This document shows positions 6,163 through 7,611 of a stretch of 7,611 nucleotides of DNA, in pieces. The DNA is taken from assembly GCA_029858545.1 (NCBI GenBank), contig JAOUFA010000169.1:1-7611 (forward strand), read 5' to 3'. A program made the position numbers and the translations under genes. How positions within the stretch are numbered: position 1 is the stretch's first letter; the number at the start of each line of letters is the position of its first letter. A model generated the notes under the pieces. The model was not told the origin of the DNA. It made no database searches and saw only the letters and a list, made by a program, of their open reading frames with translations. This DNA comes from Betaproteobacteria bacterium (lineage in GTDB: Bacteria > Pseudomonadota > Gammaproteobacteria > Burkholderiales > SG8-39).

Positions 6163-7068
6163 GCGCGAGCGCGACTTATCCGTCGCAATCAAACTGATGG
6201 CGCCGACCACCCCCAGCGCCCCGAGAATCTGCGTCCCGCCGACCGCCTGCCCGAGAATCGCCCACGCCAGGAACAGCGCCACCACCGGCTCGACATTGAG
6301 CGCGGCGATATTGCCCGGCACGGCGAGCCTGGGCACGATCGCGAACATCACCGAGATGGCACTGCCGTAGAGCAGCGTGAGCAAACCCAGACCCAGCCAA
6401 CCCTGCGCGTCGGCCGGCAGGGAAAGACTGTGCGTCGCGGCACCGGCGAGACCGGTAATGATCGCCGCAACCCCCATGGTCAGCATACTACGCAGTCTGC
6501 CGTCCAGATCGCGCAGACCACGAGCCGTAAAATGGAGCACCAACGTGAAGGATAGCGAGGCGCCCATCGACCAGACGATCCCTGCGCCGATCTCCGACCA
6601 GCGGCCCGACATGCGCTCGATGGAACCGAGAACATCAAGCGCGAGCAGCAGCCCCAACAGAGCCGCGGGAATCGCGATCAATACTCGCTTCGATGGTCGA
6701 CCGCCGCCGGTTGCCCAAATGAGCAGAACTAGCAAGAGCGGATAAGTATTGAAGGCGAGCAGCGCGAGCGCTACCGGAATCCGCGCCACCGCCGAATAAA
6801 GGCAATAGCTTTGCAGCGCGACCAGCGCCCCGATGCCGACGCCCCGTGCGAGAACCCGGCGATCGAGCCCGATCGTAACGCCCGCCATGCGCATGAGTAC
6901 AAACATGGCCAGCGCGGTGATGCCCGAGCGCACCGCCACCGCGGCCGGTATGCTCGTACCGTGATCGAAAGCGAGCCGCGCCCCGACATGGTTGCCGGCG
7001 AAAGCAACCGCCAGCAACGCGAGCAAGAACACCCCTCGTCGCGAGGAAATCGTTCCCTGCTTCGTCAC
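6160..7068 (-). CDS. EamA-family (drug/metabolite transporter superfamily) permease
   Basis: Start at GTG (7068), giving 302 residues, the normal EamA length. GGGAGG sits 5 nt upstream; the longer frame to an ATG at 7194 adds 42 polar, arginine-rich residues unlike an EamA N-terminus and would run through the palindrome cluster. The protein is almost wholly hydrophobic, consistent with ten membrane segments in two EamA halves. The first helix (about 12-30) leads into FAGNHVGARLAFDHG, the usual family opening. The second half ends with NVEPVVALFLAWAILGQAVGG and a final glycine-rich helix, then a short charged tail TDKSRSR. The usual 'GE' of this last motif is 'GQ' here (Q274). Such permeases export or import small metabolites, but the substrate cannot be read from sequence. 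It faces the ATPase gene tail to tail and follows cheW on the same strand after 197 nt, with no clear functional link to either. Confidence 0.88.
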   Translation of the reverse strand: MTKQGTISSRRGVFLLALLAVAFAGNHVGARLAFDHGTSIPAAVAVRSGITALAMFVLMRMAGVTIGLDRRVLARGVGIGALVALQSYCLYSAVARIPVALALLAFNTYPLLLVLLIWATGGGRPSKRVLIAIPAALLGLLLALDVLGSIERMSGRWSEIGAGIVWSMGASLSFTLVLHFTARGLRDLDGRLRSMLTMGVAAIITGLAGAATHSLSLPADAQGWLGLGLLTLLYGSAISVMFAIVPRLAVPGNIAALNVEPVVALFLAWAILGQAVGGTQILGALGVVGAISLIATDKSRSR

Positions 7069-7073
7069 CCCAG

Positions 7074-7079
7074 CCTCCC
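7074..7079 (-). promoter_or_regulatory. Ribosome binding site fixing the GTG start of the EamA transporter
   Basis: On the minus strand GGGAGG is followed by CTGGG and then GTG (7068-7066). The strong match and 5-nt spacing decide the start. Confidence 0.8.
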
Positions 7080-7096
7080 GAATCGCGCGAAAGGCG

Positions 7097-7109
7097 CCGA
7101 TTGTATCGG
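7097..7109 (-). promoter_or_regulatory. Possible -10 element inside a small inverted repeat, upstream of the EamA gene
   Basis: CCGAT-TGT-ATCGG is a perfect 5-bp inverted repeat. On the minus strand it contains TACAAT (7105-7100), a good -10-like hexamer about 30 nt before the GTG. No convincing -35 box was found at 16-18 nt, so the promoter call is weak. The overlap would suit an operator. Confidence 0.25.
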
Positions 7110-7132
7110 TCTTTGCGAACGCCGAGCCGTGA

Positions 7133-7258
7133 AGCGCCAAAGGCGCTAGCGGAAACCGGCGTCGCATGCGACGCCGCTGCGGATTGCCTTGCAATCATTC
7201 GGCGCGCAGGCAGATTCGGCGCGCCGACCATGAGCTACGCCGGCAATTGCCTGCCGGC
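7133..7258. repeat. Cluster of five perfect inverted repeats between cheW and the EamA gene
   Basis: In order: AGCGCC-AAA-GGCGCT (7133-7147); a 20-bp perfect palindrome centred on GCATGC (7157-7176); GATTGC-CTT-GCAATC (7182-7196); TCGGCGCGCCGA (7216-7227); GCCGGCA-N6-TGCCGGC (7239-7258). Together they cover about 82 of 126 nt. The arms differ in sequence, so this is not a tandem repeat or a REP-type family visible from one copy. On the minus strand the cluster begins 8 nt after the cheW stop, so it would form a multi-hairpin 3' end for cheW or a leader for the transporter. No T tract follows any of the stems. Confidence 0.7.
7197..7224. repeat. 11-bp direct repeat ATTCGGCGCGC, two copies
   Basis: Copies lie at 7197-7207 and 7214-7224, 17 nt apart from start to start. 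The second overlaps the palindrome at 7216-7227. It may be a duplicated half-site or local duplication. Confidence 0.5.
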
Positions 7259-7265
7259 AAGCCGA

Positions 7266-7611
7266 TCAATTCGCCGCAATACGCTCGAAGAGCTGCATTT
7301 CGGCGGACGAGAGCAACCGCTCGATATCGACGATAATCAGCATGCGTTGATCGACCGTACCCATTCCGGTCACGAACTTGGTGTCGAGCGTGCCGAGTTC
7401 CGGAGCGGGCTTTACCTGATCGGCGGCAAGGATGGTGACATCCGACACGCCGTCGACCACCACGCCGACCACACGTCCCAGTACGCTCAGCACGATCACC
7501 ACCGTGAACTGATCGTATTTCGGCTCTGCATCGCCGAACTTGATGCGCAGGTCGACGATCGGCACGATCACCCCTCGCAGGTTCACCACGCCCTTGATGA
7601 ACGCCGGCGTA
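7266..7611 (-). CDS. cheW: CheW chemotaxis adaptor, C-terminal part (5' end outside window)
   Basis: The frame is open from the window edge (first full codon 7610-7608) to the TGA at 7268-7266, giving 114 residues, about two thirds of a usual CheW (about 160). It starts in TPAFIKGVVNLRG, the conserved CheW segment holding the N-x-R-G motif, followed by VIVPIVDLRIKFG and the second SH3-like barrel (VVIVLSVLGRVVGVVVDGV). The end, MLIIVDIERLLSS, is the usual CheW C-terminus, after which the protein stops, so there is no receiver domain as in CheV. CheW couples chemoreceptors to the kinase CheA in membrane-associated arrays. The internal GTG at 7589 is not the start, because the conserved residues before it are coding. 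PilI-type pilus chemosensory adaptors are related, but the sequence reads more like flagellar CheW. Confidence 0.92.
   Translation of the reverse strand, partial: TPAFIKGVVNLRGVIVPIVDLRIKFGDAEPKYDQFTVVIVLSVLGRVVGVVVDGVSDVTILAADQVKPAPELGTLDTKFVTGMGTVDQRMLIIVDIERLLSSAEMQLFERIAAN

Noticed and set aside
7069..7194. 42-residue N-terminal extension of the EamA transporter to the ATG at 7194
   Set aside because: The extension is polar and arginine-rich, crosses the palindrome cluster and lacks a ribosome binding site, whereas the GTG at 7068 has GGGAGG at 5 nt and gives the normal family length.

Overview
The window is GC-rich, densely coded DNA whose genes look betaproteobacterial. The main pointer is the aerobic benzoyl-CoA (box) pathway, known best from Azoarcus/Thauera/Aromatoleum and Burkholderiales. 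A PilB/GspE-type ATPase and a CheW fit the same kind of host. The genus cannot be fixed from the sequence. No RNA gene, insertion sequence, CRISPR array or phage gene was seen.

Left part (1-3440, + strand): the last 49 codons of a shikimate-kinase-like protein, probably the regulator BoxR, are followed after 47 nt by boxC and after a further 57 nt by boxB. A hairpin at 3406-3433 may end the transcript. BoxB uses O2 and electrons from a reductase, BoxA, to make 2,3-epoxybenzoyl-CoA from benzoyl-CoA. BoxC hydrolyses the epoxide and opens the ring to 3,4-dehydroadipyl-CoA semialdehyde plus formate. BoxR in characterised strains senses benzoyl-CoA. The reductase gene boxA does not follow boxB here, so it must lie elsewhere.

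Middle (3353-6069, + strand): a 344-nt non-coding stretch with a weak sigma-54-like site and a 10-bp tandem repeat leads into one long gene for a PilB/GspE/MshE-type secretion ATPase. It is much longer than the usual ~560-600 residues. It carries a duplicated small N-terminal domain, then four copies of a 24-residue motif in exact 30-residue register that match the c-di-GMP-binding MshEN motif, then a GspE N-terminal-type domain, then an intact ATPase with a tetracysteine zinc site. No other pilus or type II secretion gene is in the window. This orphan, probably c-di-GMP-responsive ATPase is the most interesting object here.

Right part (6160-7611, - strand): an EamA-family (drug/metabolite) transporter starting at a GTG with a strong ribosome binding site, and the C-terminal two thirds of a CheW chemotaxis adaptor. 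The 197-nt gap between them holds an unusual run of perfect inverted repeats (five in 7133-7258, a sixth at 7097-7109). The ATPase and the transporter converge over an inverted repeat at 6128-6162.
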